Made by a program: the position numbers and the translations under genes
Notes under the pieces: generated by a model
Database searches by the model: none
Told to the model about the DNA's origin: nothing
What the model saw: only the letters and a program-made list of their open reading frames with translations
Origin: Desulfovibrio sp. JC022
GTDB taxonomy: Bacteria > Desulfobacterota > Desulfovibrionia > Desulfovibrionales > Desulfovibrionaceae
Assembly (NCBI RefSeq): GCF_010470665.1
Contig: NZ_VOPZ01000013.1
Location: 21,530 to 85,529, forward strand
Length of the DNA stretch: 64,000 nt
Reading direction: 5' to 3'
Shown here: positions 8,254-18,475 of the stretch, piece after piece
How the letters are laid out: every line of letters begins with the position of its first letter
Position numbering within the stretch: position 1 is the first letter of the stretch

Positions 8254-9201
8254 CTAGCCCTGCTCGTAGAACGGGCTCATTTCATCCCAGAAATCGGGCT
8301 CACTGCAACCGATGCAGGGGTGACCGGCCTCAACAGGCCAGTTGGTCTGATTAAACTTGACTTTCGGACAGTTGTTATAAGTGTCCGGTCCCTTACATCC
8401 AAGCTCGTACAGGCAGTAGCCTTTCTTGGCTTCTTCGGATGAGAAGGAAGGTGCAAATTCATCATTATCAAAATGCTTGAGTCTCGGGCAGTTATCATGC
8501 ACAGACTCACCGTAGAAGAGAGACGGACGACCGATATCATCGAGTTCGGGAATCCCCTTGGTCAGGTAATGAACAACGGTTCCAACGAAGTTGAACGGGT
8601 TGGTCGGGCAACCGGGCAGGTTGACAGTAGTTACGCCGCCGAGAGCCTTGGAAACGCCGACAGCTTTAGATGGGTTGGGTGCGGCAGCCTGAACGCCGCC
8701 GTAACAGGCGCAGGTACCGATGCAGATGGTTGCTTTAGCGTTAGGAACAATTTCCTCCACGATTTCAAGCATGGTTTTACCACCTACTTTACCCCATGCT
8801 CCACCTTCGATGGTGGGGATGGCTCCTTCGACAACACAGATGTAACCATCAGGAGAATGAACCGCCTCGTGCAGTGCTTCTTCAGCGGCATGACCTGCGG
8901 CAGCCATGATAGTTTCATGGTAGTCGAGAGAAATGGTGTCGAGAATAAGAGCATCAATATAAGGAGAAACAGTACGAAGAACAGCTTCTGAGCAGCCTGT
9001 GCATTCAGCTGCATGCAGATAAACAACAGAAGGACGCTTTTTCTGAGTCAGGGCTTCCGCTACGGTAGGCGCAAAAGCGGGTCCCATACCCATGACGGCG
9101 GCGGTTGTTGCGCAGAACTTCATGAAATCGCGGCGGGAGACGCCATTCTGCTCAAGGCGTTTTTCCGCTCCATCCTTTCCGAGTCCCACAGAGAATTTCA
9201 T
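8254..9201 (-). CDS. hynA: Periplasmic [NiFe] hydrogenase small subunit
   Basis: 315 aa from the ATG at 9201, which has GGAGG at good spacing; the in-frame ATG at 9213 overlaps that site and is unlikely. A Tat signal is visible ([10 protein letters not shown]), exporting the folded HynAB dimer. Cluster ligands are seen: CTGC and CIGTCAC/GCPTNP (proximal 4Fe), HDNCPR with CLYELGCKG (distal, His-ligated), and NNCPK ... [13 protein letters not shown] (medial). It relays electrons from the Ni-Fe site to cytochrome c3. It is first in the hynAB operon; the large-subunit gene follows after 57 bases. Confidence 0.97.
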   Translation of the reverse strand: MKFSVGLGKDGAEKRLEQNGVSRRDFMKFCATTAAVMGMGPAFAPTVAEALTQKKRPSVVYLHAAECTGCSEAVLRTVSPYIDALILDTISLDYHETIMAAAGHAAEEALHEAVHSPDGYICVVEGAIPTIEGGAWGKVGGKTMLEIVEEIVPNAKATICIGTCACYGGVQAAAPNPSKAVGVSKALGGVTTVNLPGCPTNPFNFVGTVVHYLTKGIPELDDIGRPSLFYGESVHDNCPRLKHFDNDEFAPSFSSEEAKKGYCLYELGCKGPDTYNNCPKVKFNQTNWPVEAGHPCIGCSEPDFWDEMSPFYEQG

Positions 9202-9681
9202 AAAAACCTCCATCCTCTAATTAAAGATCAGTGGGGTTTACCCCCTGACATTGCGGGCTTCGATCAAAGACAGGAAACGTTCCCGCCACAAAACCGCAAT
9301 GTAGTCTAATTTTTTCCATCAGCTCCGGCTTTTTAGCATCAGTCTTACTTTGATACTAACTCTCACACAGACGCTAATGTATTGAAAATTCTAATTACTC
9401 TTAAACCATTTTACTATGACAGCGTCAACCCCAAATGGAAGATTATTGTTTTTGATGCATATTTGAGTGGTTCATAGATAAAAACTACACTAAATAACAT
9501 TAAATTATAATTCATATGCATGAAGCAACAACGCACTATAGCTTTGTTGCCTCTCACAACAAAAGCCTTACGCTCAAAATAACAAACATGCATTTCGCAC
9601 AATCTTTAAAAATATAACACGCAAAAAAAAGCGCAACTCAAAAGAGCTGCGCTACGCAAGAAATATTATATAAAACAAGGA
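9202..9681. other. 480-base intergenic region upstream of hynA
   Basis: No gene is seen. It should hold the hynA promoter and leader on the minus strand, and the tmk terminator at its right end. A widely spaced perfect inverted repeat (ACATTGCGG at 9248-9256, CCGCAATGT at 9294-9302) lies in the leader. I did not find a convincing -24/-12 or -35/-10 promoter. Confidence 0.6.
9622..9653 (-). terminator. Terminator after tmk
   Basis: On the minus strand, the stem AGCGCAGCTC / GAGTTGCGCT with a TTTT loop is followed by eight T residues, 28 bases after the tmk stop. Confidence 0.87.
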
Positions 9682-10335
9682 CTAAGCGTTGTCAGCTTGA
9701 CGTCCTTTTAACCGCTCAACAACTTTCTCCTTAATTTCAGCAAAAATTTCATCAGGAGTCTGGTCAGCATTAACAACTACTATACGTTCATTATTAAGTG
9801 CGGCCCAAGTCAAATAACCTTCCCGCACCCTACCGTGAAAATCGAGAGACTCAGCTTCAAACCGCCCTTCTTCCTGCATTTTGTTTTCCTGCAAATTGCG
9901 AGTCATGGCCCGTTTCAAGCCGATTTCAGGTTCAATATCAAGCAGGACAGTTAAATCAGGCCAATTCCCGGAAACCGCAACGTCATTAAGTTCACGCAAG
10001 AGCTTTGGATCAAGTCCGCGCCCATATCCCTGATAGACAATAGTTGAGTCGGCAAAACGATCGGAGATAATAATCTTCCCGGCATCAACAGCAGGCTTGA
10101 TCACCTGTCCTACATGCTGGGCCCGGTCAGCCAGATAAAGAAAAAGCTCACATTCCCCAGTAATGTCGGTGCTGTCCATATTGAGCAAAATCTTACGCAG
10201 TTCTTTTCCTATGCGGCTGCCGCCCGGCTCAAGGGTAACTTCAACATCGTGCCCGGACTCTTCAAGAAATTCAGTAAGCATCTTGATCTGGGTCGTTTTA
10301 CCGGTCCCTTCTATGCCTTCAAAGGTAATGAACAT
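9682..10335 (-). CDS. tmk: Thymidylate kinase
   Basis: 217 aa. The P-loop [10 protein letters not shown] is near the N-terminus, followed by the [18 protein letters not shown] segment typical of dTMP kinases. It phosphorylates dTMP to dTDP in the cytoplasm. The ATG at 10335 has CGGAGG upstream. Its first 25 bases overlap the end of the YhaM-like gene, so the two are co-transcribed and probably translationally coupled. Confidence 0.95.
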   Translation of the reverse strand: MFITFEGIEGTGKTTQIKMLTEFLEESGHDVEVTLEPGGSRIGKELRKILLNMDSTDITGECELFLYLADRAQHVGQVIKPAVDAGKIIISDRFADSTIVYQGYGRGLDPKLLRELNDVAVSGNWPDLTVLLDIEPEIGLKRAMTRNLQENKMQEEGRFEAESLDFHGRVREGYLTWAALNNERIVVVNADQTPDEIFAEIKEKVVERLKGRQADNA

Positions 10336-11345
10336 TGAGCCTCCGATTTTTTAAGTTCACACTTGCTTGACGGGTTATCGGGTGATTTTTCCGCCTTATA
10401 TAAATATCTCTCCAGAAACCGCTGATACGGAGTCCAGCTGTTGTCTGAGCCTTCCAACTTACCTAATTCCGCGAATATTGTATTCATTTTTGCGTCAATA
10501 TTATCAGCAAAATGCAGAATAAACGCTTCCGGGGTTTTTGGACGTTTTGGAGCACCGAACTCATACTCCCCGTGATGGGAAAGAATCAAATGTTTCAAGT
10601 GAAGCTTTAACTTTGGATCAAGATCCTTGGCCTTCTGTAAAAACGGCTCCAGAATTTCAACCCCGATGTGAATGTGACCGAGCAAACGACCTTCGTCTGT
10701 GTAATCATTAGTCAAACCTCCGGAAAGCTCCCATGCCTTACCAAGATCATGAAAAATTGCAGCAGCAAGGACAACCTGCCGGTCAACTTCCGGGTAATTA
10801 TCACAAATAGACATGCACAGCTTGGCAACAGCCAATGTATGCTCCAGCAATCCACCCACATATGCGTGGTGGACCGCCTTGGCTCCAGTGGCAGTCAGTA
10901 ACCTGTTATGTACAGTTTCATCTTTAAGAACCCGGCGGCAGAATTTTTTCCATGGAATATGAACCATATGCTCGGCAATAAGGTAGTCCAAATCCTGCAT
11001 CATATCTTCGGGCTTTTCTGCGCTGGAAGGAAGAAAATCTGTGATATCCAGCCCGGCGACTTCAGGGTCAATGATATTGAGGACTTCTACAGTAAGCTGC
11101 GGTTTATCCCGGTAAGCTCCGACCATTCCTCCGGCAACAACAAACATCCCAGCTTCAAGAGATTGAAAAGATAGACTTAAAGGACTCCAGATCTTTGCCT
11201 CAACCGCTCCGGAATTATCCTGAAGACGCAGATTCCAGAACGGACCGTTTCGGGATTCACGTAGTTGAGCATCGCCGATAAGGAAGACATCCTTAACTCT
11301 CTCTCCGTTTATAAGATCTTTAATATATGTATATTTTTGTGACAC
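10311..11345 (-). CDS. 3'-5' exoribonuclease YhaM-like protein (OB fold + HD domain)
   Basis: 344 aa. Residues ~15-90 resemble an OB-fold nucleic acid-binding domain ([20 protein letters not shown]). An HD phosphohydrolase-type domain follows, with [13 protein letters not shown], the HD pair in [12 protein letters not shown] and [11 protein letters not shown]. This is the architecture of YhaM/CBF1 3'-5' exoribonucleases; family assignment is good, substrate unknown. It starts with GTG at 11345, with AGGA about 11 bases upstream and no nearby ATG in frame. It is divergent from surE. Confidence 0.85.
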   Translation of the reverse strand: MSQKYTYIKDLINGERVKDVFLIGDAQLRESRNGPFWNLRLQDNSGAVEAKIWSPLSLSFQSLEAGMFVVAGGMVGAYRDKPQLTVEVLNIIDPEVAGLDITDFLPSSAEKPEDMMQDLDYLIAEHMVHIPWKKFCRRVLKDETVHNRLLTATGAKAVHHAYVGGLLEHTLAVAKLCMSICDNYPEVDRQVVLAAAIFHDLGKAWELSGGLTNDYTDEGRLLGHIHIGVEILEPFLQKAKDLDPKLKLHLKHLILSHHGEYEFGAPKRPKTPEAFILHFADNIDAKMNTIFAELGKLEGSDNSWTPYQRFLERYLYKAEKSPDNPSSKCELKKSEAQCSLPLKA

Positions 11346-11503
11346 TTCTTGCTATTCCTGAATTGCTTTGATACCTCGCCAACAGGCAACGTTTTTTTAT
11401 ACTTGTCAACGGCGTTTTTATATAACTGCCCGGAATTTGTATTCATAGTCAACCCACGGGAAGACTGTCCAATTATTTTTGAAATGTCCACCGGAGAAAG
11501 CTG

Positions 11504-12259
11504 ATGAACATACTTCTGACCAACGATGACGGCATTCAGGCTGTAGGCCTGCGCGCACTTTATCACGGCCTGAAAAGAGCCGGAATGAATGTTCAAGTGG
11601 TCGCCCCGGTTACAGAGCAATCTGCTGTGGGTCACGCCGTATCGCTCTCTTCGCCCCTTCGAGTCAAGAGATTTGAAGAAAACGGCTTTACCGGGCTGGG
11701 TGTTTACGGGACTCCTGTAGATTGCGTCAAGCTCGGCCTGACCACCCTGCTCGAAAAAAAACCGGACATCGTTGTCTCCGGCATCAACAGCGGAGCCAAT
11801 GTAGGCGTTGACATTCTATACTCGGGAACAGTCTCCGCCGCAACCGAAGGCGCCCTCATGGGCTACCCGGCAATGGCGGTTTCTTACGACAGCTTTAAAC
11901 CGGAAGAGCTGACCGATCAAGGGGATTACTGCGCTGAGCTGCTCAAGAAAATTCCTTGGGACAGTCTCGGAGATAAAACTATGGTCAACCTCAATTTCCC
12001 GGCGGTCCCGGTTAAGGATGCCGGGGGACTGAAAATCTGCCGCCATACCCGTGTTTCCTGGCAGGACTGGTATGAAACACGCGAAGACCCGCGCGGACAT
12101 AAATATTACTGGCTTGACGGAGTGATGCCCAAAGATAAAATAAGCTCCGGCACTGATCGGGATCTGTTGACTAAGGGGCATATAACCATGACCCCGTTGC
12201 ATTTTGATTTTACGGATCGTGAGGCAATTACAACTCTGGAGCAAAGCTTCGGGGTATAG
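11504..12259 (+). CDS. surE: 5'/3'-nucleotidase SurE
   Basis: 251 aa, usual length. The catalytic N-terminus MNILLTNDDGI carries the paired Asp metal ligands, and SGINSGANVG and YSGTVSAATEG are the other conserved blocks. SurE dephosphorylates nucleoside monophosphates and short polyphosphates in the cytoplasm. The ATG has CCGGAG upstream. It is a stand-alone gene ahead of fba, separated by about 200 bases. Confidence 0.95.
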   Translation: MNILLTNDDGIQAVGLRALYHGLKRAGMNVQVVAPVTEQSAVGHAVSLSSPLRVKRFEENGFTGLGVYGTPVDCVKLGLTTLLEKKPDIVVSGINSGANVGVDILYSGTVSAATEGALMGYPAMAVSYDSFKPEELTDQGDYCAELLKKIPWDSLGDKTMVNLNFPAVPVKDAGGLKICRHTRVSWQDWYETREDPRGHKYYWLDGVMPKDKISSGTDRDLLTKGHITMTPLHFDFTDREAITTLEQSFGV

Positions 12260-12455
12260 TCCATGTACTTTTTCAAGAGTGTGTGGACATTTAGTTTCAT
12301 GATAGGGTATATAAAGTGTATTTGGAACCAATTTGCGGCAATAGCAACTGAATAAGGGAAGTACGGCAGGCAAAAATATTTTGTTTGCCCGATAAAAATT
12401 TCAGAAAAACTGCCGCGTCATCATTTAAGTATCGTTATCCATTAAGGAGGATTAC

Positions 12456-13379
12456 ATGCCACTAGTTTCGCCCAAGGAAATGTTCGAGGGAGCCTATGCC
12501 GGCGGCTATGCCATTGGCGCGTTCAACGTGAACAATATGGAGATCATTCAGGGAATCATGGAAGCGGGAAGCGAGGAGAACGCTCCCCTTATCCTTCAGG
12601 TTTCCGCCGGTGCAAAAAAATATGCCGGATTGGGCTACATCACCAAACTGATGGAAGCAGCCTTGCTGGAAACCGACCTGCCGGTAGTGCTTCATCTCGA
12701 CCACGGCGCAAACTTTGAAATCTGCAAAGAAGTAATCGACGGCGGATTCACATCTGTTATGATCGACGGTTCACATCTTTCATTCGACGAAAACATCGCG
12801 ATGACCCAAAAAGTTGTTGAGTATGCCCATGACAAAGGTGTGTGGGTTGAAGCTGAACTTGGTCGCCTCGCCGGAGTTGAAGGTCATGTTTCTTCTGAAA
12901 AGAGCATCTACACCGATCCTGACGAAGCGGTTGAATTCGTAGAGCGCACAGGCTGCGACTCCCTCGCAATCGCTATCGGCACCAGTCACGGTGCATATAA
13001 ATTTACCGGTGAAGCAAGACTCGACTTTGACCGTCTTGATAAGATCGCCTCCATGATGCCGAATTACCCCATCGTGCTGCACGGCGCATCCAGCGTTGTT
13101 CCCGAGTTCGTAGCTATGGCCAACGAATTTGGTGGAGACATCGCCGGCGCAAAGGGTGTCCCCGAAGATCTGCTTCGCAAAGCCGCTTCCAAAGCAGTCT
13201 GCAAGATCAACATCGACACCGACATCCGCCTTGCAATGACCGGAGTTATCCGCAAATTCATGGCTGAAAACCCCACTGTATTCGATCCGAGAGGCTATCT
13301 TGGAGAATCACGTAAGGCCGTTAAAGAGATGGTCCGTCACAAAATCATCAACGTGCTGGGCTGCTCCAACACTGCATAA
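12456..13379 (+). CDS. fba: Class II fructose-1,6-bisphosphate aldolase
   Basis: 307 aa. Zn-dependent aldolase motifs are clear: AFNVNNME at the N-terminus, LHLDHGANFE with a zinc His, VEAELGRLAGVEG, and the phosphate/zinc segment VLHGASSV, then NIDTDIRLAMT. It interconverts FBP and triose phosphates in glycolysis/gluconeogenesis. AGGAGG precedes the ATG. It is followed by gap, a coherent pair for triose phosphate metabolism. Confidence 0.96.
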   Translation: MPLVSPKEMFEGAYAGGYAIGAFNVNNMEIIQGIMEAGSEENAPLILQVSAGAKKYAGLGYITKLMEAALLETDLPVVLHLDHGANFEICKEVIDGGFTSVMIDGSHLSFDENIAMTQKVVEYAHDKGVWVEAELGRLAGVEGHVSSEKSIYTDPDEAVEFVERTGCDSLAIAIGTSHGAYKFTGEARLDFDRLDKIASMMPNYPIVLHGASSVVPEFVAMANEFGGDIAGAKGVPEDLLRKAASKAVCKINIDTDIRLAMTGVIRKFMAENPTVFDPRGYLGESRKAVKEMVRHKIINVLGCSNTA

Positions 13380-13384
13380 TTTTT

Positions 13385-13415
13385 ACAGGCCGTTTTTAGG
13401 GAATTAACGGCCTGT
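13385..13415 (+). terminator. Hairpin after fba
   Basis: A 10-bp perfect stem (ACAGGCCGTT / AACGGCCTGT) lies directly after the fba stop. There is no clean T-run (ATTATAAA follows), so it may be a weak terminator or an RNA 3'-end stabiliser. Confidence 0.6.
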
Positions 13416-13606
13416 ATTATAAACCAGGGACCCGCATCTTTATATAGATGCCAAAGGGAAGAATGTCTCAGGGCAAAACACGCCGCAACCAGGGAAAATC
13501 GCGGCCCAGTAGTGTTTGGCCCCGGAAATCTTGAATTGAACCGGATCAGCTAAGGGAGCTTTCCGGATTTCAGGCTTTCTGAGATATAATAAGGAGAAAA
13601 CAAGCA

Positions 13607-14593
13607 ATGGCTGTAAAAGTTGGTATTAATGGGTTTGGCAGAATCGGGCGCTACCTCGTCCGCCTGATTCACGACAGTAAGGATTTTGATCTCGTTGCCG
13701 TCAACGCCCGTGCATCAAACGAAGACCTCGCTCTTCTGTTCAAGCATGATTCCGTTCACGGAACTTTCCATGCCGATGTTGAAGCAAATGATGATGGCTT
13801 CACCATCAACGGCAAACAGATCAAGGTAACCAGATGCGCTCCCGGTGAGTGGCTCTGGAAAGACCTCGGCTGTGACATGGTTATTGAAACAACAGGTAAA
13901 TTCCGTGACCGTGCCAGCTGTGAAAAGCATCTGGCCTGCGGTGCGAAAAAAGTTGTCCTCAGCTCACCCGGTATTGATTCCGATACCACAATCGTTATGG
14001 GCGTAAATGATGGCGACCTTAAACCGGAACACAACATTGTTTCCGGCGCATCCTGCACCACCAACTGTCTTGCTCCCGTTGCCAAGGTCATCAATGATGA
14101 ATTCGGCCTTGAACGCGGACTGATGACAACTGTTCATGCATACACCATGAGCCAAAGAGTTCTGGATGGTTCCCATAAAGATATCCGTAGGGCCCGTGCC
14201 TGCGCGGTAAATATGGTTCCCACCACCACCGGTGCGGCCAAGGCCGTAACCATGGTTATTCCGGAACTGGAAGGTAAACTGGACGGTATGTCCATTCGCG
14301 TTCCCACCCCCAACGTCTCCCTCGTGGATCTGACTTGCGACCTCGGCCGCAGCACCACCAAGGAAGAAGTTAACGCCGTGCTTGCCAAGGCTGCCAATGA
14401 GCACATGGGCTACACTGAAATGCCCCTCGTCTCCACTGACTATCTCGGCGACACCCATGGCGGTGTTGTTGACGGTCCTTGCACCGAAGTTATGGACGGC
14501 AAAATGCTCAAACTCATCATCTGGTACGACAATGAAGCAAGCTTCACTAACCAGCTCGTCCGTTTGATGATCAAAGTAGCTGGAATGATGTAG
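13607..14593 (+). CDS. gap: Glyceraldehyde-3-phosphate dehydrogenase, type I
   Basis: 328 aa. The NAD-binding GINGFGRIGR starts the protein and the catalytic SGASCTTNCLAP is in the middle, with the histidine in TVHAYTMSQ. It oxidises glyceraldehyde 3-phosphate with phosphate and NAD(P). The ATG has AAGGAG upstream. The 227-base spacer after fba suggests its own promoter; none was identified with confidence. Confidence 0.97.
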   Translation: MAVKVGINGFGRIGRYLVRLIHDSKDFDLVAVNARASNEDLALLFKHDSVHGTFHADVEANDDGFTINGKQIKVTRCAPGEWLWKDLGCDMVIETTGKFRDRASCEKHLACGAKKVVLSSPGIDSDTTIVMGVNDGDLKPEHNIVSGASCTTNCLAPVAKVINDEFGLERGLMTTVHAYTMSQRVLDGSHKDIRRARACAVNMVPTTTGAAKAVTMVIPELEGKLDGMSIRVPTPNVSLVDLTCDLGRSTTKEEVNAVLAKAANEHMGYTEMPLVSTDYLGDTHGGVVDGPCTEVMDGKMLKLIIWYDNEASFTNQLVRLMIKVAGMM

Positions 14594-14613
14594 AGAAAAT
14601 TCTCATCGAGATT

Positions 14614-14656
14614 AAAAATCCCTCTCCATTTAATTAAATGGAGAGGGATTTTTTAA
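14614..14656 (+). terminator. Terminator after gap
   Basis: The stem AAAAATCCCTCTCCATTTAA / TTAAATGGAGAGGGATTTTT is a near-continuous palindrome ending in a T-run, 21 bases after the gap stop. Confidence 0.9.
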
Positions 14657-14757
14657 TTCTCAGTAAAAAAGTGCCAGCATTTCATCCAAATTGTCATTGA
14701 CCTTACCAAATTCATAACCTTCTGGATTTGTCTCCTGTTTAATAGTAGCAAATAGAT

Positions 14758-15570
14758 ATGTTTGCTTCTGACGGTCATCAACTAAAGGCCGATAATAAAA
14801 AAACTTACCTTTTTGATTCCCTGCTTTTTTGTTTAATCCTTCTAGGTTTTTGTTACCTTCTTTACAAAGGAACAGAATCGCTTGGCTATAACTGGCAATG
14901 GTTCCGAATTCCGGGATTTATTTTCAGTTTTAATGAAGGAAAATTCATTGCAGGCCCTTTACTGCAAGGATTGGCTGTTACTCTGGAAATTACCGGATTA
15001 AGCTTTATCCTGACCTTTGTGATAGGTTTGGGGACAGCCATTATGCGCTTATCCAATTCTTTTACAGCGAAAGGGTTATCCCGCATCTATCTTGAGATAA
15101 TCCGCAACACCCCTCTGCTGATCCAGCTCTTTTTCATTTATTTTGTTGTTGCTCCCATAATCGGGATTAACGGATTCTGGGCTTCAGTTATTGCGCTCAG
15201 CCTTTTTGAAGGTGCTTACGCATCTGAAATATTCAGAGCCGGGATAACTTCCATTGACAGAGGCCAATGGGAAGCAGCCTACAGTTTGGGAGGAGACAAA
15301 AGATTCGCTTACCTGAATGTAGTCCTGCCGCAGGCAGTGCCGCGCATCGCCCCGCCACTTGCAGGACAGGCTATTGCGCTGGTTAAAGATTCTGCGCTGG
15401 TCAGCACTGTTGCCATCTATGATTTGACCATGCAGGGCCAGTCCATAATCTCTGAAACTTTTCTGACTTTTGAAATATGGTTTGTTGTTGCAGCCATATA
15501 TCTTTCCATCACGCTTTTGCTTTCGTGGACACTTGATAGTGCCGCCCGTAAATTTAAAAGCGAATGGTAA
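14758..15570 (+). CDS. Polar amino acid ABC transporter permease (1)
   Basis: 270 aa, inner-membrane permease of the His/Glu/Gln/Arg/opine family. Several hydrophobic helices are visible, with the conserved EIIRNTPLLIQLFF block and the ATPase-coupling EAA loop (EAAYSLGGDKRFAYLNVVLPQA). The ATG at 14758 lacks an obvious ribosome site, so the start is uncertain. It heads a permease - binding protein - binding protein - permease cluster. No ATP-binding subunit gene is present in the cluster. Confidence 0.88.
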   Translation: MFASDGHQLKADNKKTYLFDSLLFCLILLGFCYLLYKGTESLGYNWQWFRIPGFIFSFNEGKFIAGPLLQGLAVTLEITGLSFILTFVIGLGTAIMRLSNSFTAKGLSRIYLEIIRNTPLLIQLFFIYFVVAPIIGINGFWASVIALSLFEGAYASEIFRAGITSIDRGQWEAAYSLGGDKRFAYLNVVLPQAVPRIAPPLAGQAIALVKDSALVSTVAIYDLTMQGQSIISETFLTFEIWFVVAAIYLSITLLLSWTLDSAARKFKSEW

Positions 15571-15598
15571 AAAACCATTTAAGCATTCTGGAGACAAA

Positions 15599-16432
15599 AT
15601 GACCTTATGGAGAACAATTACTGTCGGTATCACTACCGCGATTCTGATCATGGGACTCTCTTCTGCCGTCTGGGCCGGAGATGCAAGACAAAACCTTTCG
15701 CAGGACAGTGCCCTTGAAAAAGTCCTCAAACGGCAGACTCTCAGAGTAGGATTTTCTACCTTTAAACCATGGGCCATGAAAGGCAAGAACGGTGAATTCA
15801 TCGGTTTTGAAATCGATGTGGCCAAACGGCTTGCTTCGGACATGGGTGTAAAAATCCGCTTCATCCCCACTAAGTGGGATGGCATCATCCCCGCTCTGCT
15901 CACCGGTAAATTCGATATCATCATCGGCGGCATGGGCATTACCCCTAAGCGCAATCTCAAGGTCAATTTTTCCGATCCATATGAATTCAGCGGTATGTCC
16001 ATCGTAGCCAATAAAGATGTGGCTGCAGACAAATCCTCGCTGAACGATTTTAATAATGCTGACACCCGTGTTTCCGTTCGCCTTGGAACTACAGCTGAAA
16101 AAGCAGCTAAAAACTTCCTGCCCAAAGCGAATATCCTTAAATTCAACGACGAAGCGGCCTCAATTCAGGAACTGCTTAACGGCAAGGCGGCCTGCCTCGT
16201 GGCGTCCAATCCCCTGCCGGAAACACTTGTGAAAAAATACCCCGGCAAGCTTTACCTGCCCTTGCAAGCCGACTTCACCAGTGAACCTATCGGCTTCGCG
16301 GTCCGCAAAGGTGATCCTGATTTTATGAACTTCCTTAACAACTGGATCAGGGTTTGCAATTCCGAAGGCTGGCTCCAGTCCCGTTACAACTACTGGTTTA
16401 AAACCGAAGACTGGAAATCACAGGTGGAATAA
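15599..16432 (+). CDS. Amino acid ABC transporter substrate-binding protein (1)
   Basis: 277 aa from the ATG at 15599, preceded by GGAGAC; the frame is open further upstream but inside the permease gene. A signal peptide (MTLWRTITVGITT...VWAG) precedes a family-3 binding domain (LRVGFSTFKPWAMKG, FEIDVAKRLASDMGV, FDIIIGGMGITP). Closely similar along its whole length to the next gene, so the pair arose by duplication. The ligand is probably a polar amino acid; not provable here. Confidence 0.9.
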   Translation: MTLWRTITVGITTAILIMGLSSAVWAGDARQNLSQDSALEKVLKRQTLRVGFSTFKPWAMKGKNGEFIGFEIDVAKRLASDMGVKIRFIPTKWDGIIPALLTGKFDIIIGGMGITPKRNLKVNFSDPYEFSGMSIVANKDVAADKSSLNDFNNADTRVSVRLGTTAEKAAKNFLPKANILKFNDEAASIQELLNGKAACLVASNPLPETLVKKYPGKLYLPLQADFTSEPIGFAVRKGDPDFMNFLNNWIRVCNSEGWLQSRYNYWFKTEDWKSQVE

Positions 16433-16456
16433 TCAAAGTATGCTTGATTAACCAAA

Positions 16457-16496
16457 CAAGATCCTCTCACGTCAAAAATGTCATGAGAGGATCTTG
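16457..16496 (+). terminator. Hairpin between the two binding-protein genes
   Basis: A 13-bp perfect stem (CAAGATCCTCTCA / TGAGAGGATCTTG) lies 25 bases after the first binding-protein stop. With only a weak T-rich tail it may cause partial termination and set differential expression within the cluster. Confidence 0.65.
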
Positions 16497-16687
16497 TCTA
16501 CACCTTTAAATCGCATATAATCACCATTTAGAGCGACAGTTTTGTCCTTTTTTATTAATCACTTCCGATTTTTTTTACTATAGCTTACAATAAGAATAGC
16601 CAATATTTTAATAACGCTTTTTTGCTCGAGAGCGACAACGTCATCCCTCGTAAAATTAAAAGCGTATATTAACCATCGGAGGTAATG

Positions 16688-17572
16688 ATGAGCCTGTTGA
16701 GAACTGTCTGCGTAAGTATTGTAACTGCTATCCTGATCATGAGTCTTGCTTCGGTAGGCATGGCAAATGACACACGACAAGAACTTTCAAAAGACAGCAC
16801 CCTTGAAAAAGTCCTCAAACGCAAAGCACTCAGAGTTGGTTTTTCCACATTTAAACCATGGGCCATGAAAGGCAAAAACGGGGAATTTATCGGCTTTGAA
16901 ATTGATGTTGCCAAACGGCTTGCTTCAGATATGGGTGTGAAAATCAGATTTATTCCCACCAAGTGGGACGGCATAATCCCCGCTCTGCTGACCGGGAAAT
17001 TTGATATCATCATCGGTGGAATGGGCATCACCCCAGCACGTAACCTTAAGGTCAACTTTTCCGATCCTTATGAATACAGCGGCATGTCCATTGTCGCCAA
17101 CAAGGACGTGGCAACCGGGAAATTAACCCGTGCAGACTATAACAACGCAAAGACCGGCGGAGCAGCACGTCTTTCCGCTCTTGAAGATTTTAACAACCCT
17201 AGAATCAGAGTTGCGGTTCGCCTCGGCACCACTGCTGAAAAAGCGGCTAAAAACTTCCTGCCCAAGGCAAATATAGCAAAATTCAATGATGAAGCGGCTT
17301 CAATTCAGGAATTACTAAATGGCAATGCAGCATGCCTTGTTGCCTCCAATCCCTTACCGGAAACACTTGTTGAAAAATACCCCGGCAAGCTTTACCTTCC
17401 CCTGAAGTCTGACTTTACGCAGGAACCTATCGGTTTTGCTGTACGTAAAGGAGATCCGGATTTCCTGAACTTTCTCAACAACTGGATCAGGGTTTGTAAT
17501 TCCGAGGGCTGGCTTGAAGCACGCTACAACTACTGGTTTAAAACCAACCAATGGAAATCACAGGTTGAATAG
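16688..17572 (+). CDS. Amino acid ABC transporter substrate-binding protein (2), paralogue of (1)
   Basis: 294 aa from the second of two adjacent ATGs; GGAGG is five bases before 16688 and too close to 16685. Signal peptide, then the same family-3 domain as its neighbour, with nearly identical blocks for ligand binding. It differs by an insertion of about 20 residues (around LTRADYNNAKTGGAARL) not present in the first copy. Immediately followed, nine bases later, by the second permease gene, so those two are probably co-transcribed. Confidence 0.9.
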   Translation: MSLLRTVCVSIVTAILIMSLASVGMANDTRQELSKDSTLEKVLKRKALRVGFSTFKPWAMKGKNGEFIGFEIDVAKRLASDMGVKIRFIPTKWDGIIPALLTGKFDIIIGGMGITPARNLKVNFSDPYEYSGMSIVANKDVATGKLTRADYNNAKTGGAARLSALEDFNNPRIRVAVRLGTTAEKAAKNFLPKANIAKFNDEAASIQELLNGNAACLVASNPLPETLVEKYPGKLYLPLKSDFTQEPIGFAVRKGDPDFLNFLNNWIRVCNSEGWLEARYNYWFKTNQWKSQVE

Positions 17573-17581
17573 TTTCTAATT

Positions 17582-18475
17582 ATGTTTGATTCACAAAAAA
17601 AAATCTCCTCCCGTGATGTCTTGCTGCTGGCATGCATCATGGGAGGAGTTGTTTTACTTTTCCACCATCTGGCTCAAGGTCTTAATTACAATTGGGACTG
17701 GTCCGTCATTCCCGGCTACATCGCACGCTTTGACAGCGAGTCAGGAAACTGGAGAGCCGGACTGCTAACTCAGGGATTACTGGTTACCCTGCGCCTTTCA
17801 CTATGGTCTATCCTGTTGGCCCTGCTTGCCGGAACGATTATGGGTATGTGGAGAGTCAGTCCACGCCCCCTGCTGCGCATGATCTCAAGCAGTTATGTGG
17901 GACTGGTTCGCAATATTCCACCGCTGGTGCTGATCTTTATTTTCTATTTCTTTCTTGGTGACCAGATAATGCAGGCAACCGGGATTACTGAACTTTCATA
18001 TTCATTGAACGACAGCAGCTCCCCTGTACTGACCACTCTATTCGGCCCGGTGGAACAGCTTCCGGCTTTCCTTTCCGGGGTGCTGACCATGGCCCTTTTC
18101 GAAGGTGCATACATAACCGAGATTGTCAGAGCGGGAATTGAATCAATCGACAAGGAACAGTGGGAAGCTTCAGCTGCGCTTGGTTTCAACAGACGCAATC
18201 AGCTTATCCACATCGTTCTGCCGCAAGCATTTTCACGTTCACTGCCGCCACTTGCGGGACAATTCATATCCACAATCAAAGACTCATCCATTGTCTCGGT
18301 TATTTCCATTCAGGAACTCACCTTTGCCGGACAGGAACTCATGTCCGCAACGTATCGAACCTTCGAAATCTGGTCGCTGGTCATTGCAATGTATTTTCTT
18401 TTGACTTTTCCCTGCTCAATTGCTGTACGTGAACTTGAAAAAAAAATGAACAGTCACAGAGGATCTCATCATTGA
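17582..18475 (+). CDS. Polar amino acid ABC transporter permease (2)
   Basis: 297-aa membrane permease of the same family as the one at 14758, with about five or six hydrophobic helices, a VGLVRNIPPLVLIFIFYF block and the EAA loop (EASAALGFNRRNQLIHIVLPQAF). It probably forms a heterodimer with permease 1, as in GltJK/AapQM systems. Its 3' end overlaps the convergent HD-GYP gene by seven bases. The missing ATPase must come from elsewhere in the genome. Confidence 0.88.
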   Translation: MFDSQKKISSRDVLLLACIMGGVVLLFHHLAQGLNYNWDWSVIPGYIARFDSESGNWRAGLLTQGLLVTLRLSLWSILLALLAGTIMGMWRVSPRPLLRMISSSYVGLVRNIPPLVLIFIFYFFLGDQIMQATGITELSYSLNDSSSPVLTTLFGPVEQLPAFLSGVLTMALFEGAYITEIVRAGIESIDKEQWEASAALGFNRRNQLIHIVLPQAFSRSLPPLAGQFISTIKDSSIVSVISIQELTFAGQELMSATYRTFEIWSLVIAMYFLLTFPCSIAVRELEKKMNSHRGSHH

